Origin: Pseudomonas eucalypticola
Lineage (GTDB): Bacteria; Pseudomonadota; Gammaproteobacteria; Pseudomonadales; Pseudomonadaceae
Assembly (NCBI RefSeq): GCF_013374995.1
Contig: NZ_CP056030.1
Span: forward strand, 5,240,501-5,304,500
Length of the DNA: 64,000 nucleotides
Reading direction: 5' to 3'
The translations under genes were made by a program, and so were the position numbers. This document shows, piece after piece, positions 34,922-45,439 of the stretch. Below the pieces are notes generated by a model. It saw only the letters and a list, made by a program, of their open reading frames with translations. It was not told the origin of the DNA and did not search any database. Positions within the stretch are counted from its first letter, which is position 1; every line of letters starts with the position of its first letter.

Positions 34922-37900
34922 ATGTCGAAATTCTTTATCGACCGTCCGATTTTCGCCTGGGTGATTGCCCTGGTGATCATGCTGGTCGGTGCCTTGTCGA
35001 TCCTCAACCTGCCGATCAACCAGTACCCGGCGATTGCGCCACCGGCCATCGCCATCCAGGTGACCTACCCAGGTGCGTCCGCACAGACCGTGCAGGATAC
35101 CGTGGTGCAGGTGATCGAGCAGCAGCTCAACGGTATCGACAACCTGCGCTATGTGGCCTCGGAAAGTAACTCCGACGGCAGCATGACCATCACCGCCACC
35201 TTCAACCAGGGCACCAACCCTGACATCGCCCAGGTACAGGTACAGAACAAGCTGAACCTGGCCACCCCGCTGCTGCCCCAAGAAGTGCAGCAACAGGGTA
35301 TACGCGTGACCAAGGCGGTGAAGAACTTCCTGATGGTCGTGGGCCTGGTGTCCACCGACGGCAGCATGACCAAGGACGACCTCAGCAACTACATCGTCTC
35401 CAACATGCAGGACCCCATCTCCCGTACCGCCGGTGTGGGTGACTTCCAGGTGTTCGGTGCCCAGTACGCCATGCGTATCTGGCTGGACCCGGCCAAGCTG
35501 AACAAATACGCGCTGACCCCGGGTGACGTTTCCACCGCCATCTCGGCGCAGAACGTACAGGTATCGTCCGGCCAACTGGGTGGCCTGCCTGCCGTGGCTG
35601 GCCAGGAATTGAACGCTACCATCATCGGCAAGACCCGCCTGCAGACCGCTGAGCAGTTCCGCAACATTCTGCTCAAGGTCAACACCGACGGCTCCCAGGT
35701 ACGCGTCGGCGATGTCGCCGAAGTAGGCCTGGGTGGCGAGAACTACAGCATCAACGCCCAGTTCAACGGCGCCCCTGCGTCGGGCCTGGCGATCAAGCTG
35801 GCCACCGGTGCCAACGCCCTGGATACCGCCAAGGCCATTCGCCAGACCATCGCCGACCTGGAACCCTTCTTCCCGCCAGGCGTGAAGGCCGTGTTCCCGT
35901 ATGACACCACGCCCGTGGTCACCACCTCGATTCATAACGTGGTGGAAACCCTGGTCGAGGCGATCATCCTGGTGTTCCTGGTGATGTACCTGTTCCTGCA
36001 GAACTTCCGCGCTACCATCATCACCACCATGACGGTGCCGGTGGTGCTGCTGGGTACTTTCGGTATCCTCGCGGCTGCGGGCTTCACCATCAACACCCTG
36101 ACCATGTTCGGCATGGTGCTGGCTATCGGCCTATTGGTGGACGACGCCATCGTCGTGGTGGAAAACGTCGAGCGGGTGATGGCCGAGGAAGGCCTGTCCC
36201 CCAAGGAAGCCACCAAAAAGTCCATGGTCCAGATCCAGGGCGCCCTGGTGGGTATCGCCATGGTGCTGTCGGCGGTACTGCTGCCCATGGCGTTCTTCGG
36301 CGGCTCTACCGGTGTGATCTACCGCCAGTTCTCCATCACTATCGTCTCGGCCATGGCCCTTTCGGTGATGGTCGCCCTGATCTTCACCCCGGCGCTGTGC
36401 GCCACCATGCTGTCGCCCATCAAGAAAGGCGAAGACCACCACAAGCATGGCCGCTTCTTCAACTGGTTCAACCGTACCTTCGACAGCGGCGTGCAGAAGT
36501 ACGAAGCCGGCGTCGGCCACGTGCTGCGCCGCAAGACCCCCTACCTGCTAGGCTACGTACTGATCGTGCTGGGCATGGCCTGGCTGTTTACCCGCATTCC
36601 GACGTCCTTCCTGCCGGAAGAAGACCAGGGTGTGATCTTTGCCCAGGTACAAACCCCGCCCGGCTCCACCGCCGAGCGTACGCAGCACGTCATCGACGAC
36701 ATGCGCAAGTACCTGCTGGACGACGAGAAAGGCGCCGTGAGTTCGGTGTTCACCGTGAACGGCTTCAACTTCGCCGGCCGCGGCCAGAGCTCGGGCATGG
36801 CCTTCATCATGCTCAAGCCATGGGATGAACGTAATAGCGACAACACCGCCGCCGCGCTGTCGGCCCGTGCCCAACAGCACTTCTTCAGCCTGCGCGACGC
36901 CATGGTGTTCGCCTTCGTGCCGCCAGCGGTACTGGAACTGGGTAACGCCACCGGTTTCGACATCTACCTGCAAGACCGTGCCGGCATTGGCCACGACAAG
37001 CTGATGGAAGCGCGCAACCAGTTCCTGGGCATGGCCGCGCAGAGCAAGATTCTGACGCAGACCCGCCCGAACGGCCTGAACGACGAACCACAGTTCCAGC
37101 TGGAAATCGACGACGAACGCGCCAGCGCCCAGGGCGTAACCATCGCCGACATCAACACCACCCTGTCGGTGGCACTGGGCGGCAGCTACGTCAACGACTT
37201 CATCGACCGTGGTCGGGTGAAGAAGGTGTACGTGCAGGGCCAGGCCAACTCGCGCATGAGCCCCGAAGACCTGAACAAGTGGTACGTGCGCAACAGCGCC
37301 GGCACCATGGTACCGTTCTCCGCCTTCGCCAGCGGCAAGTGGATCTATGGCTCGCCGAAGCTGGCGCGCTACAACGGCGTGGAAGGTATCGAGATTCTCG
37401 GCTCCCCTGCCCCGGGCTACAGTACCGGTGAAGCCATGGCCGAAGTGGAACGCATCGCCGCCAAGCTGCCAAAAGGCGTGGGCCTGTCGTGGACCGGACT
37501 GTCGTACGAGGAGCGCCTGTCGGGCTCCCAGGCGCCAGCCTTGTACGCCATTTCCATGCTGATGGTGTTCCTCTGCCTGGCGGCCCTGTATGAAAGCTGG
37601 TCGATCCCGATCGCGGTCATGCTGGTAGTCCCCCTGGGTATCATCGGTGCCCTGCTGGCCACCAGCCTGCGCGGCCTGTCCAACGACGTGTACTTCCAGG
37701 TGGGCCTGTTGACCACCATTGGCCTGGCGGCGAAGAACGCCATTCTGATCGTCGAGTTCGCCAAGGAACTGCATGAGCAGGGCCGCACCTACACCGAAGC
37801 GGCTATCGAGGCTTGCCGGATGCGTCTGCGCCCCATCATCATGACGTCCCTGGCGTTCATCCTGGGTGTCGTGCCCCTGGCCATCTCCCACGGCGCAGGC

Positions 37901-38095
37901 TCCGGTAGCCAGCACGCGATCGGTACCGGCGTGATCGGCGGTATGCTGACCGCCACTACCCTGGCGCTGTTCTGGGTACCGCTGTTCTTCGTCTCGGTCT
38001 CAACGCTGTTCGGAGACAAGCGCAAGAAGGACGAGCACGCGTCCCATGAAGCGATCGGGTCGACTGAAACTCCACGTAACGAGGCTGGGCAATGA
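34922..38095 (+). CDS. ttgB: TtgB, RND inner-membrane multidrug/solvent transporter
   Basis: This 1057-residue HAE1-family resistance-nodulation-division pump (AcrB/MexB type) opens with the typical [20 protein letters not shown]. It has twelve helices, two large periplasmic loops, and the proton-relay aspartates in [14 protein letters not shown] (helix 4). The tail after residue 1030 is hydrophilic. It transports hydrophobic compounds out through TtgA and TtgC using the proton gradient. It lies between ttgA (3-bp gap) and ttgC (ATGA overlap), so the three subunits are one operon under TtgR. Confidence 0.98.
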   Translation: MSKFFIDRPIFAWVIALVIMLVGALSILNLPINQYPAIAPPAIAIQVTYPGASAQTVQDTVVQVIEQQLNGIDNLRYVASESNSDGSMTITATFNQGTNPDIAQVQVQNKLNLATPLLPQEVQQQGIRVTKAVKNFLMVVGLVSTDGSMTKDDLSNYIVSNMQDPISRTAGVGDFQVFGAQYAMRIWLDPAKLNKYALTPGDVSTAISAQNVQVSSGQLGGLPAVAGQELNATIIGKTRLQTAEQFRNILLKVNTDGSQVRVGDVAEVGLGGENYSINAQFNGAPASGLAIKLATGANALDTAKAIRQTIADLEPFFPPGVKAVFPYDTTPVVTTSIHNVVETLVEAIILVFLVMYLFLQNFRATIITTMTVPVVLLGTFGILAAAGFTINTLTMFGMVLAIGLLVDDAIVVVENVERVMAEEGLSPKEATKKSMVQIQGALVGIAMVLSAVLLPMAFFGGSTGVIYRQFSITIVSAMALSVMVALIFTPALCATMLSPIKKGEDHHKHGRFFNWFNRTFDSGVQKYEAGVGHVLRRKTPYLLGYVLIVLGMAWLFTRIPTSFLPEEDQGVIFAQVQTPPGSTAERTQHVIDDMRKYLLDDEKGAVSSVFTVNGFNFAGRGQSSGMAFIMLKPWDERNSDNTAAALSARAQQHFFSLRDAMVFAFVPPAVLELGNATGFDIYLQDRAGIGHDKLMEARNQFLGMAAQSKILTQTRPNGLNDEPQFQLEIDDERASAQGVTIADINTTLSVALGGSYVNDFIDRGRVKKVYVQGQANSRMSPEDLNKWYVRNSAGTMVPFSAFASGKWIYGSPKLARYNGVEGIEILGSPAPGYSTGEAMAEVERIAAKLPKGVGLSWTGLSYEERLSGSQAPALYAISMLMVFLCLAALYESWSIPIAVMLVVPLGIIGALLATSLRGLSNDVYFQVGLLTTIGLAAKNAILIVEFAKELHEQGRTYTEAAIEACRMRLRPIIMTSLAFILGVVPLAISHGAGSGSQHAIGTGVIGGMLTATTLALFWVPLFFVSVSTLFGDKRKKDEHASHEAIGSTETPRNEAGQ

Positions 38096-39549
38096 GCAAG
38101 TCCCTAGTGTCTATCGCGGTCGCCGCGGCCATCCTCAGTGGCTGCTCGCTGATCCCGGATTACAAGCAGCCCGCCGCCCCGGTGGCGGCGCAGTACCCGC
38201 ATGGCCCGGCGTATTCGCCGGCCCAGGCGGCGAGCATGGCCGCCGCCGAGCAAGGCTGGCAGCAGTTCTTCCATGACCAGGCGTTGCAGCAACTGATTCA
38301 GGAATCGCTGGTGAACAACCGCGACCTGAAAGTAGCGATCCTCAATGTACAAGCGTACCAGGCGCAGTACCGCATCCAGCGTGCGGACCTGTTCCCGGCC
38401 GTCAGCGCCAACGCCACCGCCACTCGCGCACGCACCCCTGCCGACCTGAGCTCCACCGGCAAGACGGCGGTGGGTGGCGAGTACACCGCCAACCTGGGTA
38501 TCAGTTCCTACGAGCTGGACCTGTGGGGCCGCGTGCGCAGCCTCAGCCAACAGGCGCTGGAAACCTACCTGTCGAGCGAGGAAGCCCGACGCTCCTCGCA
38601 GATCAGCCTGGTGGCCAGCGTCGCCAACGCCTATTACACCTGGCAGGCCGACCAGAGCCTGCTGAAGCTGACCGAAGACACCCTCAAGGCGTTCGAGGAA
38701 AGCTACCGCCTGACGTCGCGCAGCAGCGAAGTGGGCGTGTCGTCGGCGCTGGATCTGGCCCAGGCTCGCACGTCGGTGGAAACCGCGCGCGTCAGCCTGT
38801 CCAAGTACCAGCGCCAGGTAGCCCAGGACGAAAATGCCCTGGTGCTGTTGCTTGGCGGCCCGCTGCCGACCAACCTGGCCAAGCCGCAACCGCTCGACGG
38901 CGACCTGCTGACCGAAATGCCAGCCGGCCTGCCGTCCGACCTGCTGCAGCGTCGTCCGGATATCCTTGAAGCCGAACACGCCCTCAAGGCGGCCAACGCC
39001 AACATCGGCGCGGCGCGGGCAGCGTTCTTCCCGAGCATCACCCTGACCGCCTCGGCGGGCAGCGCCAGCTCCGACCTGGGCAACCTGTTCAAGGGTGGCC
39101 AGGGCGCGTGGACCTTCGCACCGGCCATCAACCTGCCGATCTTCAACGCCGGCAGCCTGCGGGCCAGCCTGGACTACGCGAAGATCCAGAAGGACATCAA
39201 CGTCGCCAACTACGAGAAAGCCATCCAGACGGCTTTCCAGGAAGTCTCCGACGGCCTGGCGGCACGCAAGACCTACAAAGAGCAGTTGCAGGCGCAGAAA
39301 GACCTGGTGCAAGCCAACCAGGACTACTACCGCCTGGCCGAGCGTCGCTACCGCATTGGTGTCGACAGCAACCTGACCTTCCTGGACGCCCAGCGCTCGC
39401 TGTTCAGCGCCCAGCAGTCGGCCATCAGCGACCGCCTTTCGCAGTTGACCAGCGAGGTCAACCTGTACAAGGCGCTGGGCGGTGGCTGGTACCAGCAGAC
39501 CGGGCAGGCGCAAGCTCAGCAAGACCAGGCGCAAGCGCCGAAAAGCTGA
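38092..39549 (+). CDS. ttgC: TtgC, outer-membrane channel of the TtgABC pump
   Basis: This 485-residue TolC-like (OprM-type) outer-membrane lipoprotein has a signal peptide ending at the lipobox LSGC (Cys18). Two OEP repeats form the trimeric barrel and alpha tunnel, with [16 protein letters not shown] in the first and the second ending [15 protein letters not shown]. The last 20 residues are Gln/Ala-rich. Its ATG overlaps the ttgB stop in the sequence ATGA. A strong terminator follows 15 bp after the stop and closes the operon. Confidence 0.97.
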   Translation: MSKSLVSIAVAAAILSGCSLIPDYKQPAAPVAAQYPHGPAYSPAQAASMAAAEQGWQQFFHDQALQQLIQESLVNNRDLKVAILNVQAYQAQYRIQRADLFPAVSANATATRARTPADLSSTGKTAVGGEYTANLGISSYELDLWGRVRSLSQQALETYLSSEEARRSSQISLVASVANAYYTWQADQSLLKLTEDTLKAFEESYRLTSRSSEVGVSSALDLAQARTSVETARVSLSKYQRQVAQDENALVLLLGGPLPTNLAKPQPLDGDLLTEMPAGLPSDLLQRRPDILEAEHALKAANANIGAARAAFFPSITLTASAGSASSDLGNLFKGGQGAWTFAPAINLPIFNAGSLRASLDYAKIQKDINVANYEKAIQTAFQEVSDGLAARKTYKEQLQAQKDLVQANQDYYRLAERRYRIGVDSNLTFLDAQRSLFSAQQSAISDRLSQLTSEVNLYKALGGGWYQQTGQAQAQQDQAQAPKS

Positions 39550-39564
39550 TTCGGCTGCGTGAAG

Positions 39565-39595
39565 AAAAGCCCGCCTCTGTTGGCGGGCTTTTTTT
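39565..39595 (+). terminator. intrinsic terminator of ttgABC
   Basis: An 11-bp stem AAAAGCCCGCC / GGCGGGCTTTT with a 6-base loop is followed by a T run. Confidence 0.93.
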
Positions 39596-39597
39596 GT

Positions 39598-40028
39598 CTC
39601 GATTTTCGATACGGCTCGGCTGGGCTTGGCTCACCTTGATACCCAGCAACCCCGACAAAGAGGTACGACAACCGATGAATTTATGACATTTCTGTCAGAA
39701 ACGGTGCTATAAACACACCTGTTAACATATTGAAACGTCTTGATTGAAACTAACAAGTTAGTTAGTGTTCGTTTATCGCCCTGTTTGCGGTGCGACAGAT
39801 TGATTCACCCCCTGCCGAGCAAGCACCATCCGCTCAACAGGACAGTGAAGGATTCACCCGATCCCGTACACACAAAGACAATAACAACAGGAAACGCCAC
39901 CATGCTCATCCAAGCCCCGCTCCGCCTCTGATCTACCCCGCATTCGCGAACGCTGCATGAATCACGACGACTTGAACACCCGTCGCGACGGCATCCTGTT
40001 GCCAATAATTAGAGAGACCACAACAATA
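39598..40028 (+). promoter_or_regulatory. upstream region of the BenF-like porin gene
   Basis: No annotated-size gene lies in this 431-bp gap. It contains a perfect palindrome AACTAAC-AA-GTTAGTT (39748-39763), typical of a TetR-type operator, and a PcaR-like box GTTCGTTTATCGCCC (39767-39781; 12 of 15 matches) directly after it. A Crc-like AATAACAA follows at 39880-39887. A nine-codon frame at 39902-39931 (MLIQAPLRL) has an AGG upstream and could be a leader peptide. The features suggest control by two regulators plus catabolite repression. Confidence 0.5.
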
Positions 40029-40029
40029 A
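40022..40029 (+). promoter_or_regulatory. Hfq/Crc motif at the porin start codon
   Basis: AACAATAA, a full AANAANAA match, overlaps the first base of the porin ATG. Confidence 0.5.
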
Positions 40030-41291
40030 TGAAAGCCATCACTCGCTCCTCCTACACCCGCAGTCTCATCGCTCTGGCCATCGCTGGCTCGTCCTTGCCC
40101 GTGCTGGCAGACGACGCCCATGGCTTCCTGGAAGACGCCAAGGTCAACTTGACCCTGCGCAACTTCTACTTCGGCCGCAACTTCACCGACAGCCAGGCGC
40201 CACAAGGCACCCAGGCCGAATGGACGCAGAACTTCATCCTCGATGCCAAGTCAGGGTTCACCCAGGGCGTGGTGGGCTTCGGTGTCGACGTGCTGGGCCT
40301 GTACTCGCAGAAACTCGACGGTGGTGGCGGCACCGGTGGTACCCAGTTGCTGCCCCTGGACAGCGATGGCAACCCGGCCGATAACTTTGGCCGCCTGGGC
40401 GTGGCCTTGAAAGCCAAGGTCTCCAACACTGAACTGAAGATCGGCGAGTGGATGCCGGTGCTGCCGATCCTGCGTTCGGACGACGGCCGTTCGCTGCCCC
40501 AGACCTTCCGCGGTGCGCAGCTGACCTCCAAGGAAATCACCAACCTGACCCTGTACGGCGGTCAGTTCCGCGACAACAGCCCGCGCAACGACGGCAGCAT
40601 GAACCCCATGCAGCTGACCGGTAACACCAGCCACGAGTCGGACCGCTTCAACTTCGCCGGCGCCGAGTACACCTTCAATGACAAGCGCACCCTGGTCGGC
40701 GTGTGGTACGCGCAACTGGAAGACATCTACCACCAGCAATACGTGCAACTGGTGCATTCGCAACCGGTCGGTGCGTGGGTGCTGGGGGCCAACCTGGGTT
40801 ATTTCCACGGCAGCGACGACGGCAGCGCGCTGGACGGCAAGCTCGACAACAACACCTACTCGGCCCTGCTCTCGGCCAAGTACGGCGGCAGCACCTTCTA
40901 CGTGGGCCTGCAGAAGCTGACCGGCGACAACAACTGGATGCGCGTCAACGGCACCAGCGGCGGCACCCTGGCCAACGACAGCTACAACTCCAGCTACGAC
41001 AATGCCCAGGAGCGCTCCTGGCAGGTGCGTCATGACTACAACTTCGCCGCCCTGGGCGTTCCCGGCCTGACCCTGATGAACCGCTACATCCACGGTGACA
41101 ACATTCACACCGCGACCATCGACGGTGGCAGTGAGTGGGGCCGCGAATCGGAACTGGCCTACACCTTCCAGGAAGGCACCTTCAAGGACCTGAACCTGCG
41201 GTGGCGTAACTCCAGCATGCGCCGTGACTATGGCACCAACCAGTTCAACGAGAACCGGGTGATCGTTTCGTACCCCATCAGCATCCTCTGA
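40029..41291 (+). CDS. OprD-family outer-membrane porin (BenF-like)
   Basis: This 420-residue porin has a signal peptide cleaved after SSLPVLA and the OprD-family start DDAHGFLEDAKVNLTLRNFYF. LPILRSDDGRSLPQTFRGAQ in the middle lines the channel, and an aromatic-rich beta-barrel end follows. OprD porins admit small carboxylates; BenF-type members serve benzoate and similar aromatic acids. The place next to the pca cluster, and a PcaR-like box upstream, suggest uptake of 4-hydroxybenzoate or protocatechuate. The upstream frame reaching 39957 is not signal-like, so the ATG at 40029 is used. Confidence 0.9.
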   Translation: MKAITRSSYTRSLIALAIAGSSLPVLADDAHGFLEDAKVNLTLRNFYFGRNFTDSQAPQGTQAEWTQNFILDAKSGFTQGVVGFGVDVLGLYSQKLDGGGGTGGTQLLPLDSDGNPADNFGRLGVALKAKVSNTELKIGEWMPVLPILRSDDGRSLPQTFRGAQLTSKEITNLTLYGGQFRDNSPRNDGSMNPMQLTGNTSHESDRFNFAGAEYTFNDKRTLVGVWYAQLEDIYHQQYVQLVHSQPVGAWVLGANLGYFHGSDDGSALDGKLDNNTYSALLSAKYGGSTFYVGLQKLTGDNNWMRVNGTSGGTLANDSYNSSYDNAQERSWQVRHDYNFAALGVPGLTLMNRYIHGDNIHTATIDGGSEWGRESELAYTFQEGTFKDLNLRWRNSSMRRDYGTNQFNENRVIVSYPISIL

Positions 41292-41333
41292 TGCTGGCAG
41301 GGACCGAAGCGTTCGTTTCCCGAGCGTAAAACG

Positions 41334-41369
41334 CAGAAAGGGCGATGATTTCTCATCGCCCTTTCTGCA
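41334..41369. terminator. bidirectional hairpin between the porin gene and pcaC
   Basis: A perfect 16-bp stem GCAGAAAGGGCGATGA / TCATCGCCCTTTCTGC with a TTTC loop sits between the convergent porin gene and pcaC. It ends transcription from both sides and so is the distal end of the pca operon. Confidence 0.88.
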
Positions 41370-41384
41370 TTTCAGCCAATGCGA

Positions 41385-41777
41385 TCACTCGCGGGATTCG
41401 ACGCCCAACTCGTCCCACACCGACTCAGCCAGGTGGAAGGTGGCGTTGGCCGCCGGAATGCCGCAGTAGATGGCGCTCTGCATCAGCACTTCCTTGATCT
41501 CGGCACGGGTGACGCCATTGTTGGCGGCGGCGCGCAGGTGCAGCTTGAGTTCATCATTGCGGTTCATGCCGATCAGCATGGCAATGGTGATCAGGCTGCG
41601 GGTGTGGCGCGGCAGGCCCGGGCGGGTCCAGATGTCGCCCCAGGCGTGGCGGGTGATCATTTCCTGGAACTCACCGTTGAACTCGGTGATATTGGTCAGG
41701 CTGCGGTCCACGTGGGCATCACCCAGCACGGCGCGGCGAACCTTCATGCCTTCGTTGTAGCGTTCTTTCTCGTCCAC
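41385..41777 (-). CDS. pcaC: 4-carboxymuconolactone decarboxylase
   Basis: PcaC decarboxylates 4-carboxymuconolactone to beta-ketoadipate enol-lactone. The 130-residue protein is a full single-domain CMD-family member. HTRSLITIAMLIGMNR and the conserved EIKEVLMQSAIYCGIPAANATFH, with its Glu, Cys and His, form the active site. It is the last gene of the operon, 16 bp after pcaD, and is followed by the bidirectional hairpin. The start codon ATG gives MDEKERYNEGMKVRRAVLG, the normal N-terminus. Confidence 0.97.
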   Translation of the reverse strand: MDEKERYNEGMKVRRAVLGDAHVDRSLTNITEFNGEFQEMITRHAWGDIWTRPGLPRHTRSLITIAMLIGMNRNDELKLHLRAAANNGVTRAEIKEVLMQSAIYCGIPAANATFHLAESVWDELGVESRE

Positions 41778-41793
41778 GGACGGCTCCTCGAAA

Positions 41794-42588
41794 TCAGTGT
41801 TTGGCCAGCAGGAAATCCAGCACGCGCTGGGTGAAGGCTTCGCCTACCTGCACGTTGGACAGGTGCGCCGCGTAGAACTCGGCGTACTCGGCACCCTTGA
41901 TGTGTTCTTGCAGGAAACGCCCATCCGCTGGCGTGGTGACCGCGTCACCGGTACCGGCGATGACCAGGGTCGGCACCTTGATGCTACCCAGTTGCTCGCG
42001 GTAGTCGGCGTCGCGCACGGCGGCGCAGTTGGCGGCATAGCCCTGGGGCGACGTAGCGGCCAGCATGTCGGTGATGCGCTTGGCCTCGGCCGGGTTCGCC
42101 TCGGCGAAGTCCGGGGTGAACCAGCGGGCGATGGAAGCATCGCGCAGGGCTACCATGGCAGCCTGGCCGTCGCGCAGCACGGTCTCGATGCGCGGGTTCC
42201 ACACGTCAGGATTGCCAATTTTCGCCGCAGTGTTGCAGACGATCAGCCGGTTCAGGCGCTCACCCGCATTGATGCCCAGCCATTGGCCGATCAGGCCGCC
42301 CATGGACAGGCCGCAGAAGTGCGCGCGCTCGATGTGCAAGGCGTCCAGCAGGGCGATCACGTCACCGCCCAGCTGCTCGATGCTGTACGGGCCTTCGGTG
42401 ACCAGCGACTGGCCATGGCCGCGGGTGTCGTAACGCAGTACGCGAAAGTGCTGGGTCAGGCCGGCGATCTGGGTGTCCCACATGCCCAGGGAGGTGCCCA
42501 GGGAGTTGGACATCACCAGCACCGGCGCGTCAGCCGGGCCATCAAGTTGGTAGTTCAGTTCACCATCAGCGAGTTGGATCTTGCCCAC
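41794..42588 (-). CDS. pcaD: 3-oxoadipate enol-lactonase
   Basis: PcaD hydrolyses beta-ketoadipate enol-lactone to beta-ketoadipate. This 264-residue alpha/beta hydrolase has the oxyanion NSLGTSLGMW, the nucleophile elbow FCGLSMGGLIG (Ser near residue 94), the acid in GTGDAVTTP, and the catalytic His in AAHLSNV near the end. The start codon is GTG, preceded by GGAGAAACC. It lies 12 bp after pcaB and 16 bp before pcaC, so all three are one transcript. Confidence 0.96.
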   Translation of the reverse strand: MGKIQLADGELNYQLDGPADAPVLVMSNSLGTSLGMWDTQIAGLTQHFRVLRYDTRGHGQSLVTEGPYSIEQLGGDVIALLDALHIERAHFCGLSMGGLIGQWLGINAGERLNRLIVCNTAAKIGNPDVWNPRIETVLRDGQAAMVALRDASIARWFTPDFAEANPAEAKRITDMLAATSPQGYAANCAAVRDADYREQLGSIKVPTLVIAGTGDAVTTPADGRFLQEHIKGAEYAEFYAAHLSNVQVGEAFTQRVLDFLLAKH

Positions 42589-42600
42589 AACGGTTTCTCC

Positions 42601-43965
42601 TCAGGCACTAAAACGGGAATGTTCGGCCACGGCACGCTCGACCCAGGCAGTCGCCTGCCCCAGGTAGTGCGCGGGGTCGAGCAGACGATCAAGCTCGTCC
42701 GCGGACAGTTCGGCGGTCACCTTCGGCTCGTCGCCGAGCACCGCCCGCAGGTGGCGTTTTTCAGCCACGGCGCGCTTGCAGCACTGTTCCAGCAAATGGT
42801 GGGCGGCGTCGCGGCCCAGGCGCTGGGCCAGGATAATGCTGACCGCTTCGGCCAGCACCAGGCCCTGGGTCAGGTCCAGGTTCTTGAGCATGCGCGCCGC
42901 GTCCACTTCCAGGCCGTCGGCGAACAGTTGCGCTTGCTCCAGGGCACCGGCCACCAGGCAGCAGATTTCCGGCAGGGTGTCCCACTCGGCATGCCACAGG
43001 CCCAGGCTTCGCTCGTGTTCCTGGGGCATGGCGGCGAACAGGGTCGACACCAGGCCCGGCACACGGGTGGCGGCACCGATCAGTACGGCAGCGCCTACCG
43101 GGTTGCGCTTGTGCGGCATGGTCGAGGAACCGCCCTTGCCCGGGGCCGACGGCTCGAACACCTCGGCGGCTTCGGTCTGCATCAGCAAGCTGACGTCGCG
43201 GCCCAGCTTGCCCAGGCTGCCAGCGATCAGGCCCAGCACCGAGCCGAACTCCACCAGACGGTCGCGGTGGGTGTGCCAGGGTTGTTCAGGCAGGGTCAGT
43301 TGCAGCTCTTGCGCCAGCGCTTCGGCCACCGGCATGGCGTTGTCGCCCAGGGCAGCCAGGGAGCCAGACGCGCCACCGAACTGCAGCACCAGCAACCGCG
43401 GCTTGAGTTCTTGCAGACGCTGACGGCTGCGGGTCACGGCCCCCAGCCAACCGGCGATCTTCATCCCCAGGGTCACGGGAGTGGCATGCTGCAGCCAGGT
43501 GCGGCCGGCCAGTGGCGTGGCCTTGTAGCGCTCGGCCTGGCGGGCCAGCGATTGGCCGAGGGTCGCCAGGCGCTCCTCCAGCAGGTGCACGGCATCGCGC
43601 AATTGCAGCACCAGGCCAGTGTCCATCACGTCCTGGCTGGTGGCACCCAGGTGCACGTATCGCTCCGCTTCCGGCGCCTGGCTGGCGATCTGCTTGCCGA
43701 GCATTTTCACCAGCGGGATGGCCGAGTTGCCGGCGCTGCAGATGGCCTGGCCCAGCGCCTGGTAATCGTAGCGAGAGGCCTGGCAGGCCGCTTCGATCGG
43801 GGCCACTGCTTCGGCGGGTATTACCCCTGCCCTGGCTTCGGCACGGGCCAGGCCCGCCTCGAAGTCGAGCATGCCCTGCACTCGCCCGCGGTCGCAGAAG
43901 ATGTCGCGCATGGCATCGGCGCTGAAGTAGGCATCGAACAATTGGTTGCTCGGTCTCTCGCTCAT
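42601..43965 (-). CDS. pcaB: 3-carboxy-cis,cis-muconate cycloisomerase
   Basis: PcaB turns 3-carboxy-cis,cis-muconate into 4-carboxymuconolactone. The 454-residue protein belongs to the fumarase/aspartase superfamily. It shows the three conserved regions, including LGATSQDVMDTGLVLQLRD and the signature loop GKGGSSTMPHKRNPVGA, with the catalytic serine in SSTMPHKRN. It follows pcaT by 49 bp and precedes pcaD by 12 bp. The ATG at 43965 gives MSERPSNQLFDAYFS. Confidence 0.97.
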   Translation of the reverse strand: MSERPSNQLFDAYFSADAMRDIFCDRGRVQGMLDFEAGLARAEARAGVIPAEAVAPIEAACQASRYDYQALGQAICSAGNSAIPLVKMLGKQIASQAPEAERYVHLGATSQDVMDTGLVLQLRDAVHLLEERLATLGQSLARQAERYKATPLAGRTWLQHATPVTLGMKIAGWLGAVTRSRQRLQELKPRLLVLQFGGASGSLAALGDNAMPVAEALAQELQLTLPEQPWHTHRDRLVEFGSVLGLIAGSLGKLGRDVSLLMQTEAAEVFEPSAPGKGGSSTMPHKRNPVGAAVLIGAATRVPGLVSTLFAAMPQEHERSLGLWHAEWDTLPEICCLVAGALEQAQLFADGLEVDAARMLKNLDLTQGLVLAEAVSIILAQRLGRDAAHHLLEQCCKRAVAEKRHLRAVLGDEPKVTAELSADELDRLLDPAHYLGQATAWVERAVAEHSRFSA

Positions 43966-44014
43966 AAACCTTCCTTAAGGGCGCGCGCCCCGCCTGGAGC
44001 GCGCGCTGTCTGGA

Positions 44015-45304
44015 TCAGTGATCGTGGTGCAGGTAAGACGGCTGTTTGGGCAGGCGCAGGCTGAACAGGAACGCGATGGCCATCATGATGGTCACGTACC
44101 AGTAGAACGCGTTCTCGTTACCCCCGCTCTTGAAACTCAGGGCCACGAATTCTGCCGAACCACCGAAGATGGCGTTGGCTACTGCATAAGCCAGCCCCAC
44201 GCCCAGCGCGCGCACTTGCGGCGGGAACATCTCGGCCTTCACCAGCCCGCTGATCGAGGTGTAGAAACTGACGATGGCCAGGGCCAGGGTAATCAGCACG
44301 AACGCCAGGAACGGGCTGGTCACGGTTTTCAGCACCAGCAGGATCGGCAGGGTGAACAGCGTACCCAGGGCGCCAAACCACAGCATCGAGGCGCGACGGC
44401 CGATCTTGTCGGCCAGCATGCCGAACAGCGGCTGCATGCACATGTACAGGAACAATGCGCCGGTCATGATGAAGCTGGAGGTCTTGGCGGTCATGCCCGC
44501 AGTATTCACCAGGTACTTCTGCATGTAGGTGGTGAAGGTGTAGAAAATCAGCGAGCCGCCGGCGGTGTAGCCCAGCACGGTGATGAACGCCGGGGTATGG
44601 TTTTTGAACAACCCGACGATGCTGCCGGCGTCCTTGTCCTGGCGGGTCTCGGCGCTAGTGGTTTCCTTCAGGGAGCGACGCAGCAGCAGGGAGATCACCG
44701 CGGCAATGGCGCCGACCACGAACGGGATGCGCCAGCCCCAGGCGCGCAATTCGTCCTCGCTGAGCACCTGTTGCAGGATCACCACTACCAGCACGGCCAG
44801 CAACTGGCCGCCGATCAGGGTCACGTACTGGAAGGAAGCGAAGAAACCGCGCTGGCCGCGCAGGGCCACTTCACTCATGTAGGTGGCGGTGGTGCCGTAC
44901 TCGCCACCCACCGACAGGCCCTGGAACAGCCGGGCCAGCAACAGCAGGGCCGGAGCCCACAGGCCAATGCTTTCATAGCCCGGCAGGCAGGCGATCACCA
45001 GGGACCCGGCGCACATCATCAGCACCGAGATCATCATGGAGTTCTTGCGGCCGTGGCGGTCGGCCACGCGGCCGAAGATCCAGCCGCCGATGGGGCGCAT
45101 CAGAAAACCGGCCGCGAACACGCCAGCGGTGTTGAGCAGTTGCACGGTGGAATCAGCGGAGGGGAAGAAATGCGGCGCGAAGTAGATCGCGCAGAAGGCA
45201 TACACATAGAAGTCGAACCATTCGACCAGGTTGCCCGAGGAAGCGCCGACGATTGCAAAGATGCGTTTGCTCCGCTCTTCGCCGGTGTAGTGAGTTGTTG
45301 TCAT
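44015..45304 (-). CDS. pcaT: PcaT, MHS-family dicarboxylate (beta-ketoadipate) transporter
   Basis: This 429-residue permease has twelve predicted helices and MHS signatures ([52 protein letters not shown]). In P. putida, pcaT inside the pca operon encodes a transporter for beta-ketoadipate and related dicarboxylates, and this position is identical. It is a paralogue of the MHS transporter at 17840. A 135-bp gap with a large hairpin separates it from pcaF, and pcaB follows after 49 bp. Confidence 0.93.
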   Translation of the reverse strand: MTTTHYTGEERSKRIFAIVGASSGNLVEWFDFYVYAFCAIYFAPHFFPSADSTVQLLNTAGVFAAGFLMRPIGGWIFGRVADRHGRKNSMMISVLMMCAGSLVIACLPGYESIGLWAPALLLLARLFQGLSVGGEYGTTATYMSEVALRGQRGFFASFQYVTLIGGQLLAVLVVVILQQVLSEDELRAWGWRIPFVVGAIAAVISLLLRRSLKETTSAETRQDKDAGSIVGLFKNHTPAFITVLGYTAGGSLIFYTFTTYMQKYLVNTAGMTAKTSSFIMTGALFLYMCMQPLFGMLADKIGRRASMLWFGALGTLFTLPILLVLKTVTSPFLAFVLITLALAIVSFYTSISGLVKAEMFPPQVRALGVGLAYAVANAIFGGSAEFVALSFKSGGNENAFYWYVTIMMAIAFLFSLRLPKQPSYLHHDH

Positions 45305-45372
45305 CTTCTTATCACTCGTTAAGGTTGGTACAGCCTAGACATATACCGTAACAACCCCCTGCAACAAAACAA

Positions 45373-45424
45373 TTACCCGAAAGCCCAAGGGCCTTGCGTG
45401 GAGGCTCCTGGGCATTTCGGGTAA
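45373..45424 (-). repeat. large imperfect hairpin between pcaF and pcaT
   Basis: TTACCCGAA (45373-45381) and TTCGGGTAA (45416-45424) pair perfectly, and the inner GCCCAAGG / CCTGGGC extends the stem with small mismatches. In the direction of pca transcription it is followed by a T-rich but interrupted stretch. It may attenuate or process the message between pcaF and pcaT. Confidence 0.6.
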
Positions 45425-45439
45425 CCGGACTGCTCTGTA

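Noticed and set aside
33716..35935. 739-codon minus-strand frame opposite ttgA and ttgB
   Set aside because: It is antisense of the efflux operon and crosses from ttgA into ttgB; no family resemblance.
39740..39931. 63-codon plus-strand frame upstream of the porin
   Set aside because: It runs through the palindrome and the PcaR-like box and looks non-coding. Only the nine-codon end has a plausible start site, reported separately as a finding.
41797..44064. 755-codon plus-strand frame opposite pcaD, pcaB and the end of pcaT
   Set aside because: Spans three real minus-strand genes and their gaps; a shadow frame.
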